DNA of 25,523 bases from Bacteroidota bacterium. GTDB taxonomy: Bacteria; Bacteroidota; Ignavibacteria; UBA10030; UBA8401. The DNA lies in NCBI GenBank assembly GCA_023229405.1, contig JALNZH010000016.1:1-25523 (forward strand), read 5' to 3'. A model generated the notes under the pieces. That model was not told where the DNA came from, searched no databases, and was given only the letters and a program-made list of their open reading frames with translations. Position numbers and translations under genes: made by a program. Every line of letters starts with the position of its first letter. Positions within the stretch are counted from its first letter, which is position 1. Of the stretch, positions 1 through 9,362 are shown piece after piece.

Positions 1-1920
1 GGATTGTGCAAAATTCGGCTGCCACGAAAAGAAACCCTTTCCTGTCATTGTCATTCCGCTTAAACCGTTAAATATTCCGAAGAGAAGAGAATCGCCGTTC
101 GCATCGGATGCGCTCAACTGCACTTGTAGTATTTGGTTCTCGTTGATTGTCGTATCACGAAGCTTTGCGGTAAAAACAGGCGGGTAATTGGGAACGTTGG
201 TGATGGAAATACTTCCTGGCTTTTGCGTGTACGTTCTTAACGTTGCGCCATTTTCGTTTAACATCATTTGCGAAAAAAACATCGGTTGAACATGGCCGAC
301 CGATAACAATCCTTTTGACGCAAACCGCAGCACAATAAACGTTCCGGCACCGCTCAACGGTGTAACACTCGAAAGCGCAAATCGTAATCCGGCAGAATCG
401 TTTATCTCCATTGCCATACCGTTTGTCAGTGTCCCTCCTTGGAGCGCCGACACGAAGCGGATCTTTGATGTATCGAAATGGAGAACGAATTGCGTAGAGA
501 CGACCGATTGACCAGTGAGTGAACTGACTGTAATCGGATAGTCAATTGTATCAGTATAGATAAAAGTTGTATCGAGAAATCGGAAGCGAACATCGGCGAT
601 CAAGATGCTATCAATACCGTCAAATCCGTTAGCATCGACTGCTGCGTATACCGCATACCCTTTTTGTTTGGCGGTCAGCAATCCGCTGATTGAATCAATA
701 GACGCAATCGACACATCCGACAGCATTTTCCAACGGTATGGCATCGTTCCTCCCGATGCAAAGAGCGGGGCAGTCTCCCCGACAATCATATCTGTTGGCG
801 TGCCGGAAATGGAGATCACCGGTCCGGACTTATAATAGAAATAGCCGTTGCTGATCGTTGCATTCAGGTTTTCATTAAAGAGGACATTGCTGAGCGACAA
901 TGGCGCATTAAAATTCGCATACCGTTTTACTTTAAATTGGACATACACTAGTGTGCCGCTGTCGTTCAACGCCTCCGTACCTGCCAGTGCCACATCAATG
1001 TAATTGCTTCCATAAAAGACCGTCGGTTCAGTCCATGTACTCGTCATTGTTCCGGCATTCACAACACCGAGAGGAATCAACAATAAAGGATGATACGACA
1101 ATCTAAACTGAGCCGAGGTAATGCCGAGCCCGGTTACGGTGGAAACCTTCACAGGGAGAAGAAACGTGAGGTTCTGCATCACCGTCGTTTCCGGTACCGA
1201 AATTGTTAATGACCGCAGCGTTGCAGGATGAATCGGGAACAGTGACGAATGGTCTGATAATCCAAGAGTATCCGTTACCATAACGGTTGTTTGACCGATG
1301 TTCTTGCCGATGACGCGTCCAGAACCATCGATAGAAACAACATGTGTATCCCCTACGGACCACGTTACCGGAGGATGGACATCTCCGCTCACGGTAAACT
1401 GGATCGTATCACCAACAATTCTGTCCTGTGGTGGATTTTTTGGAGTGATAAAAATATCCATCGGTCGCATAGAACCATTACTGATGGTACTGGAAAGATT
1501 TCCTTCATTAATCAACATATTCTGCAGCGACGTTACGGAAGTGCCGGATGCCGTAGGTTTGATGGTGATGAGAAAGTCGATAAAAATACCGGTTCCGGTA
1601 ATCGGCTGTGTGTTGGAAAAGGCAAGAATTCCGGTTGCAGGATTAAACTGAACATCGGCAACACTGCTCAACATCGTTCCTGTTTTTTGAATGCCGACGA
1701 TGTCGAACACCGTATTATTATGAGTGACTGTCAATTGCCCCGAATAGAGAGAATCGGCAACTGTAAGCGTGTCAGACAGTTTCAATGGATACGCATAGGT
1801 TTCCCCTCGCTTTCCGATACCATCGGAAAATGAAAAGTGCAGCGTAGTTGTCTGTGCTGACAATACAGTGAAACTACATACCCATAGTATGAATATGGTA
1901 GAAAAATTCTTCAGTGGCAC
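1..1920 (-). CDS. Secreted multi-cohesin / Ig-like surface protein (partial, C-terminus outside window)
   Basis: The reading frame stays open for 640 codons from a GTG at 1918-1920 to base 1, so the end is missing. An in-frame TAG lies a few codons upstream, and the GTG gives a good signal peptide (hydrophobic residues about 8-20, cleavage near LSA|Q at 22), which is why I chose it. Domains by reading: cohesin-like about 24-158, bacterial Ig-like (Big_2 type) about 165-225, cohesin-like about 236-364, Ig-like about 370-445, cohesin-like about 447-573, then a cadherin/He_PIG-like start ('PPVFTAKLRDTTINENQ') to the edge. All three cohesin-like units end in a related 'LxNE...NG' stretch. It starts 21 bases after the stop of the dockerin-bearing beta-helix gene and is probably co-transcribed. 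The role as an extracellular scaffold is inferred. The domains are recognised by eye and not confirmed by profile search. Confidence 0.75.
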   Translation of the reverse strand, partial: MPLKNFSTIFILWVCSFTVLSAQTTTLHFSFSDGIGKRGETYAYPLKLSDTLTVADSLYSGQLTVTHNNTVFDIVGIQKTGTMLSSVADVQFNPATGILAFSNTQPITGTGIFIDFLITIKPTASGTSVTSLQNMLINEGNLSSTISNGSMRPMDIFITPKNPPQDRIVGDTIQFTVSGDVHPPVTWSVGDTHVVSIDGSGRVIGKNIGQTTVMVTDTLGLSDHSSLFPIHPATLRSLTISVPETTVMQNLTFLLPVKVSTVTGLGITSAQFRLSYHPLLLIPLGVVNAGTMTSTWTEPTVFYGSNYIDVALAGTEALNDSGTLVYVQFKVKRYANFNAPLSLSNVLFNENLNATISNGYFYYKSGPVISISGTPTDMIVGETAPLFASGGTMPYRWKMLSDVSIASIDSISGLLTAKQKGYAVYAAVDANGFDGIDSILIADVRFRFLDTTFIYTDTIDYPITVSSLTGQSVVSTQFVLHFDTSKIRFVSALQGGTLTNGMAMEINDSAGLRFALSSVTPLSGAGTFIVLRFASKGLLSVGHVQPMFFSQMMLNENGATLRTYTQKPGSISITNVPNYPPVFTAKLRDTTINENQILQVQLSASDANGDSLLFGIFNGLSGMTMTGKGFFSWQPNFAQS

Positions 1921-1941
1921 CTCAGGTATTTCACGATGAAA

Positions 1942-4900
1942 CTATTTTATCAAAAGCATTTTTTTGATGTTTACAAATTTTTGTTTTGCACCGGTAACGG
2001 CTTCCATGCGGTACAGATACATGCCGCTGGATAACGGCTTGCCGGAATCATCTGTTCCGTTCCATTGCAGTGAATAATAACCGGGAGATTGAACTCCGTT
2101 CATCATTGTGCGAACACGTTGCCCAAGAACGTTATAGATCGTTATGTTCACGTTCCCGGCTTCGGGCAATTGATAGTTAACGGTTGTCGTTGGATTAAAT
2201 GGATTGGGATAATTCTGTTCCAATGCAAAAACAGTCGGGAGCTGAACAATGTCGTTCACATTCAGAATAATGTTTCCTGCCTCTGCAGTCACATCCATAT
2301 TATTCAGAAAAAATTTTCTTACTGTAAAGAGAATAGACTCCTTTGCTTTTCCTTCATCCAACAGGACAAACCGGAAGCGGGCGATATCACCTGCAGTATT
2401 CAATGGATATATTCCCGCCAGTGCGATATTAGCGCGTCCGGATGGGAAATGATGCACCAACGACATACTATCCGACGCTGCACCGCGCGACATTGTCACT
2501 GGTTTCAGCAGAAGCGTATCGAATTGCAGTCCAATTGACGCGCTAAATACATTCACCGGCTTATTTACACTGATCACAAGATCAAACTGACCCGGTTCGG
2601 ACGCCTTCTCAATACTAAATGTGAATGCAGAGAAAGCATCGGTTTCCACAGACATTTTTCCCAACCCAGGAAATCCGGAAATTAAACCGACCACATACCG
2701 TAGAATATAGGATGCATCGAACGCATCCACAAGCGAATCGCTGTTTACGTTCCCGGCAATTTTTTGTACGGAATTCAGTGTAATAAGATTTACATCGTGC
2801 TGCAAAACCAACGACGCATCAAATGCACTAATTTGACCGTTACCGCTTACGTCGCCGAACAAAATACCCTGCCGGGCGGTGAGATACGGTTTCCAATCCA
2901 CATCGCCGGTGCCGGAGACATATATTTGATTTCCTGTTCCTGAAATATTTTTCAATGAATCTTGCGGTCCGGTTGTTTTTTTAGGACCACTGGCGGCACC
3001 CCAGTAATTGTTTTCCGCATTAACGATGGTATTAGTTAAATATGCCTCAATGCCGTAGGTGTTTTGATAAATATTATTATAGTTAATAACAGGATTCGAT
3101 GTGCCGTTAATATAAATACCGGTTGGATTGTGGTGAATTTCATTTGCCAGCACCATGGAATTCGAATGTGTCAGCTGCAGTCCGGTGTTTCCCGCAAATG
3201 AAATATACGATGAATCAATGGATGCGTTCGAACTGTTCACTTCCACCATGGAGTATCCGTTGAGCCCTCCGTACCGGAAGATGGTATTTTTTACCACCGT
3301 TGCGTTCGATGCAGTGCCGGCAATATACATCCGGCTCCAATCTCCCGGTTTCGGTTGTGTCGTATCCTGATTATTATCACCACCGAACGTGTCGTCGTTC
3401 CACGAAGTAAAAACAATTTTGTTGTTCTCCACTCCTTTGGAAAGGAGCGTTCCATAAACATAAAATCTGGACAACCCCCAATCTTTTGCAAATTTCAGAA
3501 TTGTTCCTGGTGCAATCGACAGTGTATCTCCGGAAGAAAGTTCTAAATCACCTCTCACCGCATATACGGCAGGATTCAATCCTTGTGGAAACCGGTATCC
3601 CAAATTTCCCTTCACAAAATATTCTACCGCTATAACACTATTGCGTTGATTGTTCTGAATAACATTTCCGTCATAATAATTTCCCAGATCAGTTCCTGTT
3701 CCCGCAAGACTTAATTGACCTGTTACTCCGATGCCATATTTGTTGCCGTAAATTGAATCGGAGACAATATACGCACGGGAGGACATGATGCCGGTACCGC
3801 CGTTATTAAAGATTACGTTGTTTACGTAAAGGTTCAGTGTATCAATCAAGTTGTTATATGTATAATTATAGATTCCATGACCGGTATTTTGATGGATTCG
3901 AGAATTAGAAACGGTCAACGCAACCTGATTATTCGTTGCGTAAATGCCTTCACCATTGTTCATTGCAATCTGACAATTATCCACTAGAGAAAGTTTTGCA
4001 TTTCCCTCTTTATAAATGCCGTGTGAGCCATTGCGAAGGATAACGGAATTTTTAATTACCGCATGAACTGCCGTGTTGTTTTGCAGCCAGAGTCCGGTAT
4101 TATCGTTATCGGCAATATACAATGAGTCGAAGATCAATGCGGTGTTATTCACCGCTATGCCGTTCGCATCGGAGAATTGGATGGAGTTCTGAGCAAATTG
4201 CAAGGAAGAGAGGTTTGATTCAAAATACACCATTTGATATCCGTTATCTCCTCCGTACCGGAATTCACAGTGACGAACACGGGAATTTCCAGATCCGCTG
4301 CGGAATAAGATCGAATTCCAGTCTCCCCGCACCGGTGTGGTGGTGTCGCCAACCGCTGATGTTTTTTCTCCCGCAGTAGAATCACGCCATGATGTAAAGA
4401 TGATAGGTTGTCCGATTGTGCCTTCGGCAATCAATGTCCCGTAAAGATCGAGATCGATTGAATACGTGCCGCTGTTTAGATACACAAATTTGATTTTCAC
4501 ATCTGGTTCAATCACCAGTGTATCGCCGGTATTGACTGCAATATCTCCAATAACGTGGTATGTCTTAGAAGACATCGCGGCAGGAAACGCTGTCCGGATA
4601 GTATCCCACAGGTACGAGCCAACAATGGCAATCGCCTTATTGAAAGTGTTTTGCGAAATACTATTTCCATCCACATTGCTGTTGTTCACATAAATGTTTC
4701 CAAGTTTTCCCCACACACCCAGAGGATAATTATTCCGTTCGATAATATTACTGATATAGCGTGAAGCAGTTGTGAGAGCACCAATACTGCCGTTATCCGA
4801 AATAGTATTCCCAATCAACTGCACATCGTACACTGAAAGATTTGGATTGTATAAATGGAAACCATCAATCACATTATACTGGACAAGATTATTGACATAG

Positions 4901-7599
4901 GTCTGCAGAATTTGTCCATCCGAAACAACGATACCATGATGAGCATTATATTGAATCCAGCAATTCGACACTTCACGGAATGCCGAACCTGCATCTGCAT
5001 ATAAACCGGAATTGCCGTTATATCGTATAACACTGTTTCTCACAATAATATCAGAGCCAGGATTTGAACCGAGGATATATACTCCATGAGATGCATTGCT
5101 ATCCACTCTTGCGGTATCGAGTGTCGCAACAGTTCTGTACATTCTCAGACCATAACTACTTGAACGGACAAACGTAAGGTTTTTTAATTGATTGGCAAAT
5201 GTCACTGAATTTGTATACACCATGCCAATCCCATCCCGTCCGCCGTACCGAAAGACGCAGTGATTTAACTGAGAATTATTCGACGTGCTGAACATTTGCA
5301 GGTATCGCCAATCATTCGGCGCAGGTTTTGCAAAGTCATTGGCGGCAATCGTCTTGCCGCCGTACGAAGAATCACGATATGATGTAAAAAGTATCGGATC
5401 GGAAGCTGTGCCATTGGCAATTAGTGTACCGTCGATATTCCAGTACATGCCATCGCCAAACTTCACAATAACACCCGGTTCAATCACTAGCGTAGCGCCG
5501 ACTGCAATTCCGTCGCCACTGGTGTTTTGAACAAACACATACGATTTAGTTGTTATCCCCGTCGGAAATGTTCCCTTCAGTGTGTCAGACAGTTCCAGAT
5601 TATAAAGACGGATAGAAATTGCATTGAACAGATTATTGGTAAAGACATTCCCGGAATATGTACTCCCCATTGTCCCGGTAAGTCCGATTGGGTAATTATT
5701 TCCGATGAACACATTATTCAGAAATTCTGCTTTCGAAGAGACAATTCCATCCACACCGTTGTTCAGCAGCGTATCACCTTCAAACAGGATTTTTGTATTC
5801 ACGTTATCCATCCACATTCCGCTACCGCTGTTTCCTTCCACACGGTTGAACCGAATATATTGCATACCAGATGCCAGATGGTTATACACACCGTTGCTGC
5901 CGTTGTTGGCAATTAATGAATATTCCAGCGTATCCAGTGTTGCATTGCTCGGCCCATCGACAATAATTCCATCTAACGAGTTGTTGGTTATTTGAGAAAA
6001 ATGCACAGAGACTCTGGCTGAACCTGAAGCGATCAGACCGCGTGACCCGTTACCATGCATGGTGCTGTTCCAAATACGCACCACTCCGCTCCCTACCGAT
6101 ATACCGTTATTTGCATTCCCGGTCGCAGTTATACTATCCAATACTGCCGAAGAATTCACTGCGTGTAATCCATAACTCGAACCGTTTGTTGTATAGATCT
6201 TTGAAAGCGATGGCGAAGAAGCGTTTAGATAAATATTACCGACATTGCCGACACCGCCGTACATGACTAAAGCGTTTCTCAACACAGAGCCGTTTGATGA
6301 TGCGCTATTGAATTCAAGTCTTCCCCAATTTCCCGCAACTGGAGACGGTACTGAACCGCCGTAGGTTATATCTTCATCGAAGGTAAAGACAATCAAAGAA
6401 TCATCCGTTCCCACCGCCTGCAATGTTCCACTAACATAAAAATAGACATTGTTATTCAGTTTGATAGTAGTGCCAGGAAGGATGGCCAGCAATGACGAAA
6501 CAGTAATATTTGCGATTGCGCGATATACCGTATCGGGATATAATGTTCCTGATATTGTTCCAGAAATATCTTTGACCACTTTGTTTGCCTGTAGTGTCTG
6601 CCAGGGAAAGAAGTCTACACGACTGCTAACGGCATTGCCAAGTCCTGTGGGATTCGTGATGGAATTATTCGGACCGCTTTGTGCTCCCCAGTAGTTATTT
6701 TCGGCTAACACAGTTGTGCTAGAGCTGGTATTTAAAAAACCCCATGCTGAATTGAACTTGATTTGGTTCTGGGAAATATTCGGCTGCCCTGCACCAACTC
6801 CAGTAAACTGTATACCAATATTATTGTACTGAATAATATTTCCCTGAATAACCGGCACCGCACTGTTATCGATAAAAATCCCTATCCCGTTATCATTAAT
6901 GGTGGAATGGAAAATGGACGGTGCGGAGTTGGTCGGAATTCTGACGCCACCGATGGTATTGTAGGAAATCTCACATGAATCCAGCGTAAAATTCGAGAAG
7001 AGATCGCAAAAAACACCATACCCCTGGTTGGAGGTGATGATGGAGTGGTGAAGTAACGGGGAAACCGTTTGAGTATTGACGCCGTGGAGGGCGCTGTAAG
7101 CAATAAAACAATCGCGCAGTTCAATGCCAGGGGCTCCGATGGCGTAGAAAATATTTGCCGCGTTCGGTCCGGCCCCGCCGAACTTGACGGAAGAATTACG
7201 AAAGACCGATCCGACATTTGCGCTATTTTTAAATTCAATGCCGTACCAATCTCCCGGAGCCGCATAGAGAACCAACGGCGCTGCCGGCAATACAGTTTTA
7301 CTTCGTACGTCGGTACCGACAAATTCCGGTTTGCTCGATGTAAAGGAGACACCATCCGCAATAATCTTACCCGCAACAATTAAGGCGGTATTGGTATCAA
7401 ATTTTACACTGACACCGGATTCAATTGTCAACGTAACGCCACTCGGAATTGTAACTGTTTGCAACACCGTCACCGGACTGCCTGTAAGCGTCCACACCGT
7501 ATCCGCTGTGATCGACCCGGAGACAGAGTCCGGCTGTGCCTGAATCAGGCCGGGAACGAATGCTGATATGAAAAAAAGAATGCGTACCAAACGATCCAT
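1942..7599 (-). CDS. Giant secreted right-handed beta-helix protein with dockerin, cohesin-like domain and T9SS sorting domain
   Basis: This is an 1885-residue exported protein. A signal peptide (about 1-21, cleavage near QA|Q) precedes five tandem modules. Each has a lead-in with 'LxIxPGxxxKF...GTL.A.G...IxFTS..D' and then Asn-rich parallel beta-helix repeats (PbH1 style, 'xxNxIxxNxxxGI'). Residues about 1582-1640 form a dockerin pair, with calcium-loop-like 'GDVSGNGQISAFDAS' and 'GNVNSDSLVDAFDAS'. A cohesin-like beta domain follows (about 1650-1785), then the type IX secretion C-terminal domain (about 1791-1885, 'QNYPNPFNPTTT', 'GMYLYRM'). The start has a good AAAGGA ribosome site 9 bases upstream. 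Such proteins are usually displayed on the surface or released, and beta-helices often bind or cleave polysaccharide. No catalytic site is evident, so activity is unknown. It leads the putative operon with the cohesin gene. Confidence 0.9.
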   Translation of the reverse strand: MDRLVRILFFISAFVPGLIQAQPDSVSGSITADTVWTLTGSPVTVLQTVTIPSGVTLTIESGVSVKFDTNTALIVAGKIIADGVSFTSSKPEFVGTDVRSKTVLPAAPLVLYAAPGDWYGIEFKNSANVGSVFRNSSVKFGGAGPNAANIFYAIGAPGIELRDCFIAYSALHGVNTQTVSPLLHHSIITSNQGYGVFCDLFSNFTLDSCEISYNTIGGVRIPTNSAPSIFHSTINDNGIGIFIDNSAVPVIQGNIIQYNNIGIQFTGVGAGQPNISQNQIKFNSAWGFLNTSSSTTVLAENNYWGAQSGPNNSITNPTGLGNAVSSRVDFFPWQTLQANKVVKDISGTISGTLYPDTVYRAIANITVSSLLAILPGTTIKLNNNVYFYVSGTLQAVGTDDSLIVFTFDEDITYGGSVPSPVAGNWGRLEFNSASSNGSVLRNALVMYGGVGNVGNIYLNASSPSLSKIYTTNGSSYGLHAVNSSAVLDSITATGNANNGISVGSGVVRIWNSTMHGNGSRGLIASGSARVSVHFSQITNNSLDGIIVDGPSNATLDTLEYSLIANNGSNGVYNHLASGMQYIRFNRVEGNSGSGMWMDNVNTKILFEGDTLLNNGVDGIVSSKAEFLNNVFIGNNYPIGLTGTMGSTYSGNVFTNNLFNAISIRLYNLELSDTLKGTFPTGITTKSYVFVQNTSGDGIAVGATLVIEPGVIVKFGDGMYWNIDGTLIANGTASDPILFTSYRDSSYGGKTIAANDFAKPAPNDWRYLQMFSTSNNSQLNHCVFRYGGRDGIGMVYTNSVTFANQLKNLTFVRSSSYGLRMYRTVATLDTARVDSNASHGVYILGSNPGSDIIVRNSVIRYNGNSGLYADAGSAFREVSNCWIQYNAHHGIVVSDGQILQTYVNNLVQYNVIDGFHLYNPNLSVYDVQLIGNTISDNGSIGALTTASRYISNIIERNNYPLGVWGKLGNIYVNNSNVDGNSISQNTFNKAIAIVGSYLWDTIRTAFPAAMSSKTYHVIGDIAVNTGDTLVIEPDVKIKFVYLNSGTYSIDLDLYGTLIAEGTIGQPIIFTSWRDSTAGEKTSAVGDTTTPVRGDWNSILFRSGSGNSRVRHCEFRYGGDNGYQMVYFESNLSSLQFAQNSIQFSDANGIAVNNTALIFDSLYIADNDNTGLWLQNNTAVHAVIKNSVILRNGSHGIYKEGNAKLSLVDNCQIAMNNGEGIYATNNQVALTVSNSRIHQNTGHGIYNYTYNNLIDTLNLYVNNVIFNNGGTGIMSSRAYIVSDSIYGNKYGIGVTGQLSLAGTGTDLGNYYDGNVIQNNQRNSVIAVEYFVKGNLGYRFPQGLNPAVYAVRGDLELSSGDTLSIAPGTILKFAKDWGLSRFYVYGTLLSKGVENNKIVFTSWNDDTFGGDNNQDTTQPKPGDWSRMYIAGTASNATVVKNTIFRYGGLNGYSMVEVNSSNASIDSSYISFAGNTGLQLTHSNSMVLANEIHHNPTGIYINGTSNPVINYNNIYQNTYGIEAYLTNTIVNAENNYWGAASGPKKTTGPQDSLKNISGTGNQIYVSGTGDVDWKPYLTARQGILFGDVSGNGQISAFDASLVLQHDVNLITLNSVQKIAGNVNSDSLVDAFDASYILRYVVGLISGFPGLGKMSVETDAFSAFTFSIEKASEPGQFDLVISVNKPVNVFSASIGLQFDTLLLKPVTMSRGAASDSMSLVHHFPSGRANIALAGIYPLNTAGDIARFRFVLLDEGKAKESILFTVRKFFLNNMDVTAEAGNIILNVNDIVQLPTVFALEQNYPNPFNPTTTVNYQLPEAGNVNITIYNVLGQRVRTMMNGVQSPGYYSLQWNGTDDSGKPLSSGMYLYRMEAVTGAKQKFVNIKKMLLIK

Positions 7600-7607
7600 A
7601 TCGTTTG
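7588..7607 (-). promoter_or_regulatory. Perfect inverted repeat with the start codon in its loop
   Basis: The 8-base arms CAAACGAT (7588-7595) and ATCGTTTG (7600-7607) are exact complements around a 4-base loop (7596-7599). The loop contains the ATG of the beta-helix gene, and the AAAGGA ribosome site sits just 5' of the stem in the mRNA. The structure is seen directly; a role in translation control is inference. Confidence 0.4.
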
Positions 7608-7874
7608 TCCTTTCATACTATCATGTTCATATATAGACGGAAAAAAGTAAGAGAATTATCGCAATGATACTGTTAGTGCAATCACACATCGTGATTTGTG
7701 ATACTGCTTGGCAACATCCGGAGGAGGAAGGAAATCGTGAGGCGCGGATGAACAGTGATATCTCTCTGCATCCAACGATGTTCACATGCATACATCACGG
7801 CTGTAAGCACATTCTGACAGGATTTCTCCGGCGTCTCGTGACCGTAAACTGTGAATTTTACCGGAATAAAGCAA
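7600..7874. other. 275-base intergenic region between rmlC and the beta-helix gene
   Basis: I see no convincing gene here. Short frames on both strands lack ribosome sites, signal peptides or recognisable motifs. No terminator hairpin with a T-run follows rmlC, so read-through into the beta-helix gene is possible. An A/T-rich stretch (7621-7660) upstream of the ribosome site may hold its promoter, but no confident -35/-10 pair stands out. A cluster of short repeats at 7665-7706 is listed separately. Confidence 0.5.
7665..7706. repeat. Direct repeat TGATACTG flanking an ATCACA/TGTGAT inverted repeat
   Basis: TGATACTG occurs at 7665-7672 and 7699-7706. Between and overlapping them, ATCACA (7681-7686) and TGTGAT (7697-7702) form an inverted repeat. 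An alternative pairing is ATCAC (7681-7685) with GTGAT (7691-7695). It lies about 70-100 bases upstream of the beta-helix start. It might be an operator, but the arms are short and chance is possible. Confidence 0.25.
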
Positions 7875-8426
7875 TTATCCGAGTATGAAATCTCTCTTGA
7901 TGTCTGAGAGGAGGGGAGCAATGAGGTCTTTTGGAGAAACCAGCGGATCCCGGACATTCCATTGAATATTCAACTGCGGATCGTTGAACCGAATGGCGCG
8001 TTCGTGTTCTTTGGAGTAGTAATTTGTGCATTTATAATGGAATACTGCTGTCTCCGACAGCACAGAAAATCCGTGGGCGAATCCCGGAGGAATCCATAGC
8101 TGTGCGCTGTTCTCGTCGGACAACTCAACAGCAAAATATTTTCCGAATGTGGGTGATCCGAAACGAATATCGACAGCAACGTCGATCACTTTGCCGGAAA
8201 GGACTTTACACAATTTCCCCTGTGCGAATTCCCCTATTTGATAATGCAATCCGCGGACAGTATTTTTTTGGGATTCGGAAACATTATCCTGCACAAAATC
8301 AACATCTCCGCATACAGCAGCATATCGCTGTTTGCTGAATGCCTCGTAAAAATATCCGCGGTCATCGCGAATCACTTTTGGAAAGATTACAACAACGCCG
8401 GTTAACGGACTGTTTTGAAAATTCAT
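7875..8426 (-). CDS. rmlC: dTDP-4-dehydrorhamnose 3,5-epimerase
   Basis: This enzyme epimerises dTDP-4-keto-6-deoxyglucose at C3 and C5 in cytoplasmic dTDP-L-rhamnose synthesis. The 183-residue length is typical. Visible family motifs are 'DDRGYFYEAF' (21-30), 'VRGLHYQ' with the likely catalytic His61, 'GKVIDVAVDIR' (78-88), 'PPGFAHGF' (113-120) and 'YKCTNYY' (131-137), which supplies the usual active-site tyrosine. The ATG is 2 bases after the rmlA stop, with GAAGAG just upstream, so the two genes are surely co-transcribed. The pathway partners rmlB and rmlD are not in the window. The product probably feeds surface polysaccharide or glycoprotein glycans. Confidence 0.95.
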   Translation of the reverse strand: MNFQNSPLTGVVVIFPKVIRDDRGYFYEAFSKQRYAAVCGDVDFVQDNVSESQKNTVRGLHYQIGEFAQGKLCKVLSGKVIDVAVDIRFGSPTFGKYFAVELSDENSAQLWIPPGFAHGFSVLSETAVFHYKCTNYYSKEHERAIRFNDPQLNIQWNVRDPLVSPKDLIAPLLSDIKRDFILG

Positions 8427-8428
8427 AA

Positions 8429-9292
8429 TTACTCTTCGTGCAAAATTCTTTCCAGGTAAGAACGGTACGCTGAACGAGGAATACCGTTAATCGCTTGTTC
8501 GAATTGTTCGCGCGTGATAAATTTCATTAGGTATGCGATCTCTTCCAGACACGCTACTTTTAAACCCTGCCGGTCCTCGATCACGCCGAAGAAGTTCGAC
8601 GCTTGCAGCAATGCTTCCGGAGTGCCGGTATCTAGCCACGCCACGCCACGGCCGATTTTTTCCACGCGTAATTTCCCTTCGTTCAAGTACGTCGTATTTA
8701 CATCTGTGATTTCCAATTCACCCCGCGGAGACGGTTTGATGTTCTTAGAAATTTCCACAACACGGTTGTCATACACATACAATCCGGGAACAGCAAAACT
8801 CGATTTCGGCTGTTTTGGTTTTTCTTCAATGGAAATTGCTTTACCGGTTTTATCGAATTCCACGACGCCGTACCGTTCGGGATCGTTCACACGGTATCCG
8901 AAAATCGTAGCTCCATCTTTCCGTTGCAGCGCATGATAAAAGAAATCCAACTGTCCATAAAAGATATTGTCCCCGAGAATCAGCGAAACACTATCGTTCG
9001 CAATAAAGTGTTCGCCGAGAATGAATGATTCGGCGATACCGTTCGGAGCGGATTGCAGAACATAACTGATCGAGATTCCGAGATGGGAACCGTCTCCGAA
9101 TAATGTTTGATACATCGGAATAGTTTCTTTGTTTGAAACGATCAGGATGTCCTTAATCCCTCCAAGCATCAGGATTGAGATAGGATAATAAATCAGCGGC
9201 TTGTCATAAATAATTGTTAGTTGTTTGCTGTATACCTTCGTAATCGGATACAAACGAGTTCCGGATCCGCCTGCAAGAACAATGCCTTTCAT
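8429..9292 (-). CDS. rmlA: Glucose-1-phosphate thymidylyltransferase
   Basis: This enzyme makes dTDP-glucose from glucose-1-phosphate and dTTP, the first step of dTDP-L-rhamnose synthesis. I start it at the ATG at 9290-9292 (MKGIVLAGGSGTRL), which gives 287 residues, the normal family length, with GAAGGGA as ribosome site. A longer frame to 9400 would add a 36-residue tail with no family match and overlap the upstream gene. The nucleotide-binding signature GGSGTRLYPIT is at 8-18, followed by 'SKQLTIIYDKPLIYYPIS' and the later 'EEKPKQPKS' and 'GELEITDVN' motifs. It is coupled to rmlC and follows the receiver-HPt gene by 70 bases. Confidence 0.95.
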   Translation of the reverse strand: MKGIVLAGGSGTRLYPITKVYSKQLTIIYDKPLIYYPISILMLGGIKDILIVSNKETIPMYQTLFGDGSHLGISISYVLQSAPNGIAESFILGEHFIANDSVSLILGDNIFYGQLDFFYHALQRKDGATIFGYRVNDPERYGVVEFDKTGKAISIEEKPKQPKSSFAVPGLYVYDNRVVEISKNIKPSPRGELEITDVNTTYLNEGKLRVEKIGRGVAWLDTGTPEALLQASNFFGVIEDRQGLKVACLEEIAYLMKFITREQFEQAINGIPRSAYRSYLERILHEE

Positions 9293-9362
9293 TGAAATCC
9301 CTTCAAGTGAAAAAATGTTGATGAATATACGGAACTTTTGGCTAGAAGAAAATGAACAACAG

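Noticed and set aside
1103..1833. Frames of 86-180 codons opposite or out of phase with the multi-cohesin gene
   Set aside because: The minus-strand frame from 1920 is open for 640 codons with a signal peptide and repeated domains. The others lack any domain logic.
3290..7450. CRISPR array or DNA satellite
   Set aside because: The periodicity comes from protein modules of about 1 kb in an intact reading frame. There are no short, evenly spaced identical repeats.
7681..7702. CRP-type binding site
   Set aside because: The arms are in the opposite order (ATCACA...TGTGAT) to the TGTGA-N6-TCACA consensus, with the wrong spacing.
7664..7957. Small genes in the rmlC-beta-helix gap on either strand
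   Set aside because: The frames lack ribosome sites, known motifs and signal peptides, and one overlaps rmlC.
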